This document shows, piece after piece, positions 21,455 through 36,400 of a stretch of DNA of 55,544 bases; position 1 is the first letter of the stretch, and the number at the start of each line of letters is the position of its first letter. The DNA is from Bremia lactucae (Eukaryota > Oomycota > Peronosporomycetes > Peronosporales > Peronosporaceae), in NCBI RefSeq assembly GCF_004359215.1, contig NC_090615.1, forward strand, positions 1,695,369 through 1,750,912, in the 5' to 3' direction. Both the position numbers and the translations under genes were made by a program. Below the pieces are notes generated by a model. That model made no database searches. It was not told where the DNA came from and saw only the letters and a list, made by a program, of their open reading frames with translations.

Positions 21455-24400
21455 ATGGCTCACGTTGACGCGCAACTCCTAGCTGGCGATTTTAGAGCCA
21501 GTGAACGCAGCATTGACATGAACGAGGAGCACTTAGTGAGCATTAGCCGCCTGTTTTCTGGAGTTCAGCAGATGCTGGCCGCTGTGAGTGGTATCACAAT
21601 GAATGCACCTCAGAAGCACCCGGCTATTCAAGCGCTGATCACATCAATAACTTCAATTGAAGAAAACGACCACCACTCTTTAGCACGCTTGCAGCTGCAA
21701 GCATTGGCTTCGTGCCTTGTACATACCAAACTGCGCGGGCTCGTTGTCAAGTATCTAAGGCCCTTTTTACTTGATCTAATTGTGCGCCTGACGGACCCCG
21801 CACTACCGCTCTATGAGCAACAGCAGCAGCAGTACAGCAAGTGTATCGACAGCATGAAGCAAAGTGAGCTTGTAGCCTTTACGATGGCTGAGCTGTTGAA
21901 TTACTTCCCAACCACGAGCACCATAGCGTTTCAGTATTTTTCGGCGGCACCTTGCTTCTTCTCCTACGTAGATGTCGTAGCCGCACAGTCAAAACAAAGC
22001 AGCGAAACAATAGATCGTCTGCGTCGCATTGCTAAGACGGCATTTCAGTTGCTTCGAGCGAGACCAAAGGAGTTTGAGATGCTCTGGAATTGGACACCTT
22101 TCTTCCCGCTCAGTCTCCACGACGACGTGCGCGTACAATGGTATGCAGCGCGTGCCACAGCATCCATATTGAAAATGAGCAATGCACAGAGGAATACATT
22201 TCTGGCTGGCTTAAGCGTTGGTGACGAAGCCGCTATGGGCAACAATAACCCGATGGTGCGGCAACTTGAACTCGAGCTTTACAGTGAAGACGTAGCTAGA
22301 CAAGTACAGATGATCGATGTGAGCGTTTATCACCATCAAGAGACTCCCGAGAAGAGCGCGACTCAGGCTGTGCCATTTCATGACTCTCTTCAGAATATTT
22401 TCGGCGTTGTTATTCCTACAAGCAAATTACACCAGCAAGGACACGAAGAGAAAGAATTGCTTGTGAATACTCAACCATTAATACCCACACCTTCAACAAA
22501 GCGAAATTTACAGTCGCTTGCGATAGCACTTGGGTTGAAGCGTCCAATTTTAGTGGCAGGTCCAGGTGGTTGTGGAAAGACCGCCACGATTCGAGAACTT
22601 GCTCGGTTATCAGGCAACTTGAATATGGTGGAACTACATTTAGACGATCAAATTGATAGCAAGACGCTGTTGGGATCTTATGTGTGCACGGATGTCCCAG
22701 GCGAATTTACATGGCAGCCTGGTGCACTTACGACTGCTGTGCTTGCCGGCCGATGGGTGGTTATTGAGGATGTTGATCGTGCACCTTTTGAGGTGCTAGC
22801 AGCTCTCATGCCGCTGCTTGAGACGCGCAGAATGGTACTTCCTGGTCGTGGCGAGCTGCTGGTGGCACACTCCAATTTTCAAATATTTGGCACTACAACG
22901 CATGAACATCAAATGCCGAAGGGATTTCAGGACTCCGTTTGGACGCGTGTTAACGTCGCAACACTTGCTAATAATGAAATTGAGCAAATTTTGTTAGCTC
23001 GATTCTCGATGATACCACCACAAGTCGTGTCGAAGATCATGACCACTTTTAATGCGGTTTCTGGTGGAACGAGCAAAGAGATTGGAGGTGCTGCAATTTT
23101 TTGGAAGGAGACTAGGCGGAACTATGGACGCAATTTTTGTTTGCGTGATTTGCTGAAGTGGTGCAAGCGCATTTATCGTTTCTCTTACTACTCCTCAAGT
23201 GAAAAATCAATCTTTAGTCACGAATACATCACCGAAGAAGAACGGATGCGCATTGTAGCTGAGGCGCTCGATGTGTTCTGTGCGGGAATTCGGGATACGA
23301 CGACGCGCTTGCATTCCGCGTATTCGCTAGCAGCAATTTGGGAAGTACAATCTGAAAAAATTAATTACCTTCATGATCAGCATAAGCCTCGAGTCACATT
23401 TAACACACACGAAGTAGAATTTGGTCGTGTTCATCTGCCAACACTGTCGCAGCTAGCACAGATTGAGCACGGTAATAGAGCCACAAATAATTCTGTTGTA
23501 ATGACTGGTCACGTACTGCGCTTGCTAGAAAAGTTAGCTGCCATTGTAGCAACCTGTGAGCCAGCTCTGCTGATCGGTGAAACTGGTTGCGGAAAAACCA
23601 CAATTATTCAGCATATGGCCGCGGCCATGGGACAGCGCCTGGTAGTTCAGAATTTGAATATTCAAAGTGATAGCTCCGATCTCGTGGGAGGGTTTAAACC
23701 TGTAGAAATTCATTTGCTGGCCCGTCCGTTATTTATGGAATTTATGGAACTGTTTACTACTACTTTTTCGCAAAGGGTTAATGCTGGCTTTCTTGATGTG
23801 GTTCGGATTGCGTTGGAGCACAAGGATTGGAAAAAGCTGGTTAAAGGCATGCGAAAAGCCATCCAAATGGCTGCGACTATGCTTCGGGGTCTAGCCACAG
23901 CTGGCCGTGATGTCCTTAAATACGAAAGCAGTGTTAGTAGCAAGATGCTCACAGCCGGTACTTCGTCAAGTAATCTGATGATCCGATGGGATAATTTTGA
24001 AGCTGAATTGCTGCGATTTGAACGACAGAAAGAGCAAGCCGAATCATACTTCGCCTTTTCGTTTGTGGAGGGTGTTCTAGTCAAAGCTTTGCGAGAAGGG
24101 TATTGGGTGCTGCTAGACGAAATTAATCTTGCATCGTCCGACACATTAGAGCGAATAAGTACACTGTTAGAGCACGAGACAAGTGCATTTTCGTTGACGG
24201 AGCGAGGAGACATTGAAGTCATTCGCCCGCATCCAAATTTTCGTCTCTTTGGTGCAATGAATCCGTCGACTGACGTAGGCAAGAAGGATCTACCACCTTC
24301 ACTTCGAAATAGATTCACGGAGATTTATGTCGACGAGTGTGACAATATGTTAGATTTGCAGATGGTCGTACACCAGCAATTGAAGGAAATTGTGGGTGCT

Positions 24401-27400
24401 TTGGTACCAGAGACAGTTCAATTTTATTTAGAGGCAAGGAAGCTAGCGGAAGTACGATTGAGCGATGGTGCACGTCAGAAACCTCGCTATTCTCTTCGCA
24501 CACTGTGCCAGGCGCTTCACATCACACGGATTTTGATACAGCGTGGCTATGGTACATCTCGAGCAATGTTTGAAGGGTTTTGCTCAAGCTTCTGTACGCA
24601 ACTTGAGACGGAATCGCGTCAATGTCTTGAGCGACTGATAAAAAATACATTTGCAAAGACAATGAAGGATAAGGAGCTTAAACGCTCTCCACCATGCCCT
24701 GGCGGGCCGAAAAAGAATAACGAGTACGTGTTAGTAAGCTCCTACTGGCTTCATAAGGGTAGTTTTCACGCACCAAGGGATGATTCTTTACCGGATCCAA
24801 AGACTTCACGAAGAAAATTTGTGCTCACTAAATCGGTCGAAGAAAATTTGCGTCATGTGGCACGAGCTGTTTTAATTGGCAAGTACCCAGTGCTGTTGCA
24901 GGGTCCCACATCTGCAGGAAAAACATCGCTTATCGGATATCTGGCCGCACGCATAGGACAAAAATGTGTACGTATAAACAATCACGAGCACACAGACATT
25001 CAAGAATACCTTGGAAGTTACGTCTCGCTGTCTAACGGCAAGCTTGCATTTAAGGAAGGCGTTTTGGTAGAGGCTGTTCGAAAGGGTTGGTGGGTCATCC
25101 TGGATGAATTGAATTTGGCTCCATCTGAGGTTTTAGAGGCTCTTAATCGACTACTGGATGACAACCGCGAGCTTTTCTTGCCAGAGACGCAGGAATCTAT
25201 AAAACCTCATCCAAAGTTTATGCTGTTTGCGACGCAAAACCCACCTGGTCTTTATGGCGGAAGAAAAGTGCTTTCGCGTGCATTTCGGAATCGATTTCTT
25301 GAAATTCAAGTCGATGAAGTAACGTGTGTCGAGCTTCAAACAATTTTGCAAGAGCGCAGTTCGCTACCCCCTTCGTATTGTGGAATATTGGTCGATATTA
25401 TGCGGGAACTGCAGCTTGTTCGACAGCAGTCATCCGTTTTTGCTGGAAAGTCGGGTTTCATTACTACCCGCGATTTGCTGCGGTGGGCCGAACGTCGACC
25501 AGCTACAAAGCAGGCATTAGCAGAAGAAGGGTACTGTTTGCTGGCTGAGCGATTACGAAAGGATGAGGAGAAAAATATTGTTAAGCAAGTTCTAGAAAAG
25601 AAGTGCAACGTAATTATTGATTTGGATGCTCTGTATAATAGTGAAAAGCCTCGCGAGTCAAACTTACTGGACGAAAATGGAGACATTGAACTTGAGACAA
25701 TCTGGGGCACTAAGGAACAGTTTGAACGTGTCCAAGCGATGGTGGAGCAAGTTGCCGCGATCGGAAAATCCAACCCGGAGTCTTTGTCAGCAGGTAATGG
25801 AGCAGGCCTGGAAAGGATTAGTGTGACTAAATCGCTTCGTAGACTATTCGCGCTGGTTGGACGATGTTTACACAATAAGGAACCAGTGCTTTTGGTAGGA
25901 GAAACCGGTTGCGGCAAGACTACAATTTGCCAATTGTACTCGCTTCTTTTCTCTCAGAGACTGCACATTCTGAATTGTCATCAGCATACTGAAACTTCAG
26001 ATTTTCTAGGTTGCTTGCGTCCGGTACGAGGAAAGGAGAAAGCAGCATACGATTTGGAAGAAGCACTTCTACAATTTTTTGCGTTGGCTTATGATTGTAT
26101 CGATGAAGAGGAGAGTCAACGACGTAGAGCTGAGACTAAATCATTGGGCCTGAGTGAAATGCTAGCTAAGTACGAAATAGCTCGTAATAGTGTTGTTAAC
26201 AATAATGTATCAATGCGAGCACGACTTGCTGAGCGGATTGATACATTAAAGCGCCGGTATCAGTCCATCTTCGAGTGGGCAGATGGGCCTCTGGTGGAGT
26301 CCATGAAAAATGGTGATTTGTTTTTGATTGATGAAGTAAATTTGGCAGAAGATGCTGTGTTAGAGCGTCTTAACAGTGTATTGGAACCATCACGTACGCT
26401 ATTGCTAGCTGAAAAGGGTGGGGACGAAGTGGAAGATATTGTTGCTCATCCGAAGTGGCGTGTGATGGCAACAATGAATCCTGGTGGTGATTTTGGGAAG
26501 CGTGAACTGTCTCCTGCATTACGCAATCGTTTCACAGAGATCTGGGTGCCGGCAATTTCAGACTTAACAGATATTGCCACAATCATTCGTGACAGGCTAG
26601 TTAAACCTCGCGGATTAAACATGTCACCTCACTATGTCTCACCAATGGCAGGAAATGAATTAGCTCTTTTGTGTGAGCCCATTTTGAAATTCGTAAAAAC
26701 TTTTAACGATTGTAACGGTGTAAATGGATGCGGGACAATGACTCTACGGGATATTCTCACGTGGGTTAATTTCATCACATCCGCTGTTAAGAAACTGGAG
26801 TTAAAGTCATCATTTAAAATTGCAGTATGGACAGCGTTTGTAAATGGAGCAGCCTTGTCGATTTTGGATGGTCTAGGCCTCGGCTCAGACAAAGCACTCC
26901 ACACAACACAGAATGCTAAAGAAGAGGCGTACAAGTACTTGCTGCAACTCGTACCTGATGATGATCATCTTTTCAAGCAGCGGGTGTTTGATTCACTGAA
27001 TGTCACAACGTTGTCGGAAAAGAACGACTTCGACCTTTTAAATTCCTTGGATTCCGAGGAAGCTACAGCGAATTCTTTTGGTATAAGTCCATATTTTATT
27101 CCGCGCGGACAAAATCGCATCCAAAGAAAGCTCGCATTTTCTTTAAAAGCTCCAACAACAATGTCAAACTTGTACCGTGTGTTGCGTGCCATGCAGGTTA
27201 ATCGCCCGATTATTTTGGAAGGCTCTCCGGGCGTAGGTAAAACAAGTTTAATAAGCGCACTGGCAGCAGCGTCTGGACATCGCCTTGTACGTATTAATCT
27301 GTCCGATCAGACAGACATTTCGGATCTTTTCGGCTCTGACCTGCCAACAGCATCATCACCGGTCGCTGTTAGAAATGACGATAAGAGTAAAGAGACGAAT

Positions 27401-30400
27401 AGCGGAATTAGAAGTGGCATGTTCGAGTGGTGCGACGGTGTATTTTTGCGTGCTCTTAAGGCTGGCGACTGGGTTTTACTCGATGAGCTGAATTTGGCCT
27501 CACAATCTGTTCTCGAAGGTTTAAATTCCTGTCTGGATCATCGAGGCAGTGTCTATATTCCAGAATTAGATAAAGAATTTGAATGCCCACCAACTTTCCG
27601 TGTGTTTGCTGCGCAAAACCCGCTTCGTCAAGGTGGTGGTCGGAAGGGACTACCAAAGTCTTTTCTTAATCGCTTTACTCGAGTCTTTGTTGAGGCTCTA
27701 CGAGAGCAGGATCTTTTTCAGATCACAAGCTCAATGTATCCTATGCTGCGCTCTTTACCTGGAAGCGGTAGTAATGATTCTGCAAAAGTGAATGGAAATT
27801 TGCTGGATCGAATCATTAGCTTTAATAGTGCTGTACATGAAGACACTATGATAAGTTGCAGGTACGGCCGTCTTGGTGCGCCGTGGGAATTTAATTTACG
27901 CGATGTCTTTCGGATCTGTGATCTTTTAAATTTTCAGAGGCGAGCTACAGGCAGTACTGAGCTTAAAATTCAATCCTTGAGCTATTACGTGAATTTTATT
28001 TACGTGGATAGAATGCGCTCCGTTCGTGACCGAGAGCTTCTTTCTTGTCGATTTAAGGACTTCTTTGGTGAAACCCCGATGGTTCTGGCATCTGTCTCGC
28101 TTCGCATGTCAGCAAAGTATTTGATGATTGGCTGTGCAACGCTTGAACGGCAGCAAGATTTATCTTTTTGTCAAGGCACCCCCCCAATATTGAATTCCCT
28201 ACTTAGACCAATGGAGGCATTAATTCACTGTGTTAATATGTCGTGGCCAGCCCTTCTCGTCGGGCCGCCAGCAAGTGGTAAAACGTCGGCAGTTCGTTTG
28301 TTGGCTACTCTGAGTGGCAATACTTTGCACGAATTGGGAATGAGCGCAGGAACAGATGCTACCGAATTGCTCGGATGCTTCGAACAAGTAGATGTTGGAC
28401 GAAAGCTGCGCGACTTGAAGCTAAAAATACAAATTTTGACCGAAAAGATGCTTCAGCGACTTTTGCTGTCAATAGCATCAGCCAAGATTACTAAGAAGGA
28501 AAGAAATACAACCATGAAGCAGGCAAGCCGCCTAGGCAGCGCGTGGTGGGTACTGACAGCACGAGAAAATCTTTTTAACGAAAATATTAGCAGCCAAAAG
28601 CGCCCAGCAAAAAAGTTGCCGAAAGGACAACTTGATGGGGTCATTATCGACATGATGAGAGACATTGTCAACATGCTACTGATGACCGAAGCCGACGTAG
28701 CGTTGCCAATACATCCTGGTTTACTGACTGAAATTGATGATCTGATTAAGCTCGGGAATTCAAACTCTATTGCAAGTTGTTTCGAATGGGTCGACGGAAT
28801 TTTAATTCAAGCGATGGAAAAAGGCGAGTGGGTGCTTTTGGACAACGTCAACTTTTGCAGCTCATCAGTGCTTGATCGATTAAATTCGCTTATGGAGACT
28901 GGCGGTGAGATGCTGGTCAATGAGTGCGGAATTATCGACGGAAAACCTCGCATTATTAAGCCTCACAAAAATTTTAGATTATTTCTGGCGATGGATCCGC
29001 AATACGGTGAGGTATCTCGTGCTATGCGAAATCGTTGCATTGAGATTGCGCTTGTAGATGTAGATGTGTCTAGACTGGACATGATGAGAATTTCACTAGC
29101 ATGTGGCATCCCTGGCCTTTCACTTTCTCGAGCATTCCAATCTGCCCATGAGCTTACAGTAAACAAGCTTAAAGAGATGATGGTGGGCTCGAAAAATGGT
29201 CGTATTAATTCTCGATACTTAGAAAACTGGTCCTTGCTAGCCTCCGCTGAGCTTTCACGCGGAGCGCATCCTTTAAATGCAATTATGAACTCTTTTCGAC
29301 GAATTTACGGAGATGATTTGCTCAATCAGGTTGACTTAAGTCGAGGTGTACTTGAGATTTTCCTTAATGCTTTTCAAATTTCTCGGCAAGATTTGAAGCT
29401 TCAGCGCGTGCTTCCGATGGTTGCTGCTTCCTCAACGTTTGTTGTGTGTCAGCAGAGTGAAAATTTCGAAATGCAGCGAGACGTTGCATACTTGGAACAC
29501 CTAATTTATTCTGCGCAGTCGTCACAGGATCTTAATGCGGTTGATTTGCAGCTCAGCTGGCTTGACCTTAATGTCGTTAGAGACGATTGCACTGCAGGCA
29601 CTACTTTTGGTGCATGGATGGATAATGTTGCGTTATGGCTTAGGCATCAGGGAGCAATTTATTCCCAATTAGCCCTTAACGAGGCTGGTGAACACCTATC
29701 ATCTAAGTCATTTTTTGGGCTTGATAACGTCACGAATGCGACGGCAAACATTCTAGCTCCTTTTGCCTTACACCAAATCTTTAAAATGGTGAGAACCTGT
29801 GGAAATGGTGCAATGTCAGCGGATCGCTTTCGTTTCGCACTGGAAAAGATCGCTCAAGAAGCTGTAGGCAACGTGGGTATCTCGCAGTCAGTCGACCTCC
29901 TTCTACGCTTTTTAAAGGCTATGTCGAAGAATAGGCTGTTCATGAATATTTCTCAAACCATGGATCAACAGGTGCTGCATCTGAAAAGCTTGCTTGACAG
30001 CTCACTCAGCCTGCCCTCGATACCGTTAAACCTAAATGCGAATCATGCTGTTTTTTTGCAATTACAGTCACTAGTTGCTGACTCCAGCGCCAAAGTTTCG
30101 TCCGATAAGGAAAAGCTCGACAGCATTTGGGATCTGATTTTCATTGCTCAAAGACAGCTGACGATAATCAACGATGTGGCATGGTTAAGCTTCTGCGAAA
30201 TGGAGCAGTATCGAGAAGTGGACACACTTTTCGATACGTCTCTAAAAAACAACAAGCTCAAGCATGTAAAAGGAGGATTTCGTCAACATGAAAGGAGCCT
30301 AACTAAGCTTTCGGTGCTTCAACAATCCTATGCCGTGCACAAACATCATGGTGACCGTTCCAGTGTGGACAATGAAATAATTTTCTTGATTTATCCGCTC

Positions 30401-33400
30401 TTAAGTGCATTTGATATGTTCCTGTCCACCTTTTTCGAAGATTTTTCGCGACTTATCACGGATCCACTGATCTTTGAGGCCGTCCAAGCAGTGGTTCGAG
30501 ACCGATATGAGTTTTCAATTCAGTTGCGAGTGACTGTTTTTGAATGGACATACTTCTTAATACATTGGCAATGGCTCAAAAAGTCTTTATTGCGACTTGC
30601 TAAGCAAATTGAAAACCAAGCCATTGCTCAAAACTCGCAGTGGACTAATCTGGTGGATATGTCGGAGCGTATTAATGAGAGTATCAAAAAGCTAATCGGA
30701 TGCCAGCCTAGGAAGAACGTGCTATGGAAAAAGGGAGGTCACTCGCTGCTACCGAGAAGTATTGATCTATGGAAGGCGGAGTATCTGCTGAAGCGAGTGT
30801 CGAAGACGTTCATGCATAAGCATTTGACGTATTTCCTACCACTTTCTGCTGATGCTTTGGCTGACGGCTCAATTGATGTTCTAAAGCTTTTGTATGGTGG
30901 CACTGCATCAATGAAAGCTGCCATTAAAAGCCGAAAACTCGATATCTCCCCACTTTTCTACGTTGATGTTGAAACTCGCAAGGAAGTATTGCATGCGTTT
31001 AGTGCCTTCTCGTACCTTGCACAACGACATAATCGTGCCAAAAGTGTCAGCACGTTCCCATCTATGCAACCACATACGCTGATGGCGGAGGAATTAACAA
31101 AATTTCCTGGAGTGCTACTCAAAAAGCTGAAGATGAAGCAGTCTGAAGTAACGGCGCTGATTTCGAAAAAAACTTTATATTTGAATGAAATTGAGGAGAA
31201 CCCTGACACTCTCGCTTACGAACTAAATGAAGAGGATTGTCGCATCGGAAGGGATGCCCCAATTTTGCTGTTCGATATGGATGAATGTTCATTTTTGCTG
31301 GATCGAATGGTAACTTATCAAATCAGTCCGCTGACGGAACACGCTTTAGCCCGCCAAGAAATTCAAGCGATCACAAAGCTTATGCAAGTGTTTAATATTT
31401 ACCGATTGTACAAGAGCGACCTTTTACAAAAAAGATGCGATGAAGTCGTAAAGTCTATAACAGACGTTATTAAGATATTTGAAAACGTTATTGAAACCCT
31501 ATTGCGCCTAGGGCTTCGCAATGCTGCAAGTTTTCATGCTTATCAAAATTTCGTATGGTGTGGATTCAAGTTTGCATCTACAGAAAATAATATGACGATT
31601 CAAAGTGAAATCGAAGCTGAGGTGGAGAAATTTATTTTTGTGGTCCAGACGCACTTTAATAGTATATTGTACAATTTTCACCAGTTCTTGCGATGTAATA
31701 GCTTTAACCAAATAGACCTTCTTTCGCTTGAGACATTTGATACTCGAAAGACGTTGCGCAAGACAACAAATCGTACTCAAGCCCCCAACGTGAATGTCGC
31801 TGATCACTCTCAAGTCATTGAGGGCTATCCACGTTTGTTCCAAGCCGTTCAAAGTGCTATTGTATTGAAAAACGTTGCAGAAGTAAATCTTGAAGAGTCT
31901 TTATGTCCTACAAGCGAAGCCCAGATGCGCGTTGCTAGATTGAAACAAATCAAGAAGCACTTTGCTAACGATCAGTTCCAGGCCGGAAGGATGATAGCGA
32001 ATGTTAGTATCTGCTATGTGAGAGAGCTTTTTGTGGCGACCGTGCTGGCATTTGAGTCGACATTTCAAAAAGATTTAGAGCTAAATCAGTGGGAGGAAGT
32101 TCAGCAACTCCTTGTTCAGCTTACGAGTTCAGCTCAATTTGGCGGTCAAGCGCAATCACGTCTATTGAAAGCTCTGCAGAATTCCAGTGACAGCACATTC
32201 GTAGCTCTACTTGACACGCTTGTGGCACCACTGATGACTGCTTTAGCTACGGCAATCAGAAAGCAAGGTAATTGTGAATCAAATTGGGAATTTTACAGCG
32301 CACTTGGAGAGAGTATGGTCATGCTTGGATTGTGGCGCTTTGCTTTTCTTCTTCCGTCATTACCGGTTGATCCTGCTAAAAAGCCGGTTGTTAAAAGAGA
32401 AAACTTGTTGAATCGGCTGGCAATGCTTACTATGGAGGATGTGGCAAGCGCATCAATTGAACGACTTAATCCGTCTCCTGCGTCTTCAATGGCGACTGTT
32501 AATAATGGTCCTTGCTCTCTGCGAGACGTGTATGATCAAGTGATGCAAGTTTCTGCTTTTGCAATTCAGCGTTATCAACCAAAAAAGCTGTACCTTGACG
32601 ATAACGCCGCCATCGATCCAAACAAATGTGAGATGCTGCCTGTGGCGACAAATGTTTTTGGAGAACTTTTCAGAGATCTGCAACGGTTTAATACTACGGT
32701 AATGCCGGCTGAAAAGTTGTCAGCAATGCTTTCAATGGCGCAGTCGGCAGATTTATCGCAAAGACGAAAGCGCGACCTTTTGCGTGAGCTCGACATGTTT
32801 CAGCAAACGTCGGATAGCTTTCTCGCTCAGCTATCAAAAAAGTATCTTGAATACTTTCGGGATGTGGTGGAGCCTCTAGGCGCAGCAATCTACTGTGTGA
32901 AGGAAGGCGTTGCACTTGTGACTTGGTCCCTTTGCCAGAGGATTCAAGAAGCATCGTTAAAAGAGCAAGAAAAAGAGATGTTGACTCTTTCGCTTGTCCA
33001 GTTTCCCTCTAAAATATGCGTGGATTCGGTGAATCAGTCTTGGCTTGAAATTCAGCAGATCTTAAAACTTGTCGAGACACCAGCGACTGCAATTTTATTT
33101 GGTGCAGAAATATCAAATGAGCGGAAGACTGAAGTGGCACTACTCGACGTAGCGCTGTCAAAAATGGAATTGATGCTCCGTGAAACAATATCCACTTTGC
33201 GCACTAACCGCACATTGGACTTTACTGTCGTTGACACTGCCCTTCAAAGCAGCAATTTTCTATTTAATTTGTTTTTAGCGAAGTACCAAGAGCAACAAGA
33301 ACACGAAGAGCAGAAACGAAAAGAAGAGGAAACATTTTATAAGTACAAGGTGCGGCAATCAGACTTAGAAACCGAGGAAGAGCTCTTGGAAAAAGAGTTC

Positions 33401-36400
33401 CGCGACCAATTTCCTGACTACAGTCGTGACTTTGAAGCAACCTTGAGCACGGATAGAGCGGATGAACCCAGTGAATCAACCGCTAATGCATTTGGGCTTA
33501 TTACGGACAAAATTCTGCAGCAATTGTGTACGGCGCATTTGAAAATGTTTGCAGAGACAGCAAATTCCAAAATTACAATCACGAAAAATGAAGTTCTTAG
33601 TACATTCGTGCAAGCGTTTACCGTTGCAGTTAAGTTAAGAAAATCGCTTAATGTCATGGCCTCCAACACGATTGAGAGCGCAGTGGAATCGTCAGGAGTT
33701 TTAGCTGCCTCATTGGTTCAAGCACGTCTTGGTAGCAGTGTGGGAACGACGAAAAGTACAGTGCCATCGTTTCAGGCTTTAAATAGTGACTATATCAAAC
33801 AAGTGGACCTCCATCGTGACCCACTGGTCAGGGAAGTTGTACTAGTTGCGGAACCTCTGCAGAAATTACTGATTAGAGTGCAATCGCTCTTGGATCAATG
33901 GCCCGACCACGCCATTTTGCAACAGATTGTTTTAATAGCTAATCGAATACGCAACTTTGAGATTAGTTCTCCACTGGTTCGCACGTTGACTGGTGTTGAG
34001 TTGTTGCTGCGCAAGGCGCAAGAGTGGGAGATGTACGCAGCACGGGCGTACTCAATGACTGATGAGCTAAGCGCTCTTTCAGCCTTAGTAACGCGGTGGA
34101 GAAAGCTAGAATTATACTCTTGGCCCCATCTGCTTTCCGTCAAGGAAAAGCGTCATCAGTTCTTGGCGCAGAAGACGTGGATCAATATGTACTCGTTGCT
34201 TACAGCGCAATTTGAATCGGACGCATCGAGCGCAATTGCCGACCTCAACAGCAGCAGTCCACACAATCTACAATGGCTGTATCTAAATCACGCTTCTAAA
34301 TGGTTGTTTACCTCGGTCCATGAAAACAGAGCTGCCATTCAGGCCCTTAGCACAGCGGCACAAGAAAGTTTAGTTAAGCAGCGTGAATTTATGACCAGGC
34401 TTTTTGAAACTCTTGACGCATACATTCGATCATGCTCCATCGGCCAGTACGAAACGCGATTACTTGTGGTTTATTCGTTCTGTGCACAGCATTTTATGGA
34501 GCATTGGGCTTCGTTGAAGCAGCAAGAATCATCGATGTGCTATGCCGGAAACTCGAGTAAAAATGCTCTGGCCAACATGCTTTATCATCTGTACAGGTAT
34601 TATGCACAACACTTTGGATACTTACAGCGCCACTGGAGTGGTCTCAAGGCTCCAATACAGCGAAAACTAGTCGATTATGTCAAGATTTGCCGCTGGGATG
34701 AACAAACCTACTATTCGCTTGCGGAGTCAGCCGAAAAGTCGCACCGCAAGTTAATGAAGTTCGTCCGTGATTATGATACAGTGCTTACTATTCCAATGCA
34801 GACTGTGATTGACGGCTTTACGGACAGTGGCATAACGAAGGAAGGTGGATTTGTTGGAATCAATTCCACAAAGGCCGAGCTGACAGGTCTTGATGACAGT
34901 GTTACGATTCCAGTGGATGATAAGAAGTGCGAGGAAAAGTGTGAATCGAATAACGCGGGTGATAGCATAGTTGTTGAAGGCGCAATTACTAAATTGAGAA
35001 CTGTAAAGGAAGAGAAGAGTCAAGCTTATATTAAGCCTTCTGCGCTGCGGCTAATGTACACAAGTTTACCTCCTGTGCTACACAACGCAAGTGGTGACGC
35101 TGTCATGCTTGAAGAGATGTCTTTGTACGCGACGAAGCTTCCAGTGCTTATGTCGCGTATTGCGAAATACACTCAAAAACATATTCTGTCGCTTGATCAA
35201 ATTGAACGTCGCCAAGAGGTGCGCGAACTTTGTGAAGACCTCTGTGAGACCATCTTTTACCGGATGGAAAAACTTCAGCGCTCTAAACAATTACCTAAGG
35301 GCGCAAAGAAGAAGGCACTTATTGACTTGCTAAGTGAGCTTAAGATCCAAGGCTTGGCCTACCATCGATTGCATTTACCTTCAGAGCAACAGCAAATACA
35401 GCAACTTTTTGAGTTGGATGCACCTGATGTAGAAAATTGTCTTATGGTTGATCAAATAGCGGATGCTCTTGATCCGAAGTGCTTACTGTCGGAGCTTTCC
35501 ACAAGCAGTCAAAAAGCCAAAATGAAGCCAAATTCGCTGCAAGCTGAACAGTTGGATAAAGCCTTACTAAAGAATTCGCCGACGTGGTTATGGCAGCGTG
35601 CGGACGGGTATTATTATCGATTTCTTGGGCAGCTGGCTTCCTTGCGGTACAGTGCTGTCACGAGCTTCTCGCATGATTTATCGACCAGCGAAATGGAGCG
35701 GATGAGTGGCTACGCAGAGAATATGCTTTTCATGATGCTACAGCAGCGACAAATTCTGCATGCGATCTCGCTTAGTCACGAAAAGCTTGTGAATGGGCTA
35801 AGCATGCTGCAAAGAATAAAGCTGTTTAAGACTGATTATTTAGAAACTAGCTGCGCCAGCGAGGCGGTTCTTGATTTTATAAAAGCGAGCGAGTGGCAGA
35901 CATTTCAGCAGACATCCGTCATTTCGTTGAAGCGCTCTTTGCGGGAGCTGGAAATTTCGACGCAGGAAATTTTAAAGCAGTTGCCCGAGACAACGTCAAT
36001 CTTTATAGAAGTTCGTCAACATTTCCAGCTTATTTTTGGACGATTAGATGCTATTCAGAAATCATTTGAGGTCATTGCGGGGCTACCTCAGTCACTGGGT
36101 GTGCCTGCCATTTCTCACTGTGGAATAAATGCCAGCGAAGATGCAGGCGGCGATGCCGCTATCATGGCCTTTGCAAGACCATCGAATCGAGTGTACGGCG
36201 TGTCTCCAGTCATCTCTCTAGCTGGAACGTCAAAAAAATGCTACGACAAGCAAAAGCTGCCTGTCGCGGTTGATGTCCTTAAGGCTAATAGTGTACATAT
36301 TGGTGACATTTGGCACCATCTTGAAAAAATCGTCTCTGTATTTGACACTGTGACGACGCCAGCTTGCTTTGACAAAATTATGGCCGAATATGCCTGCATC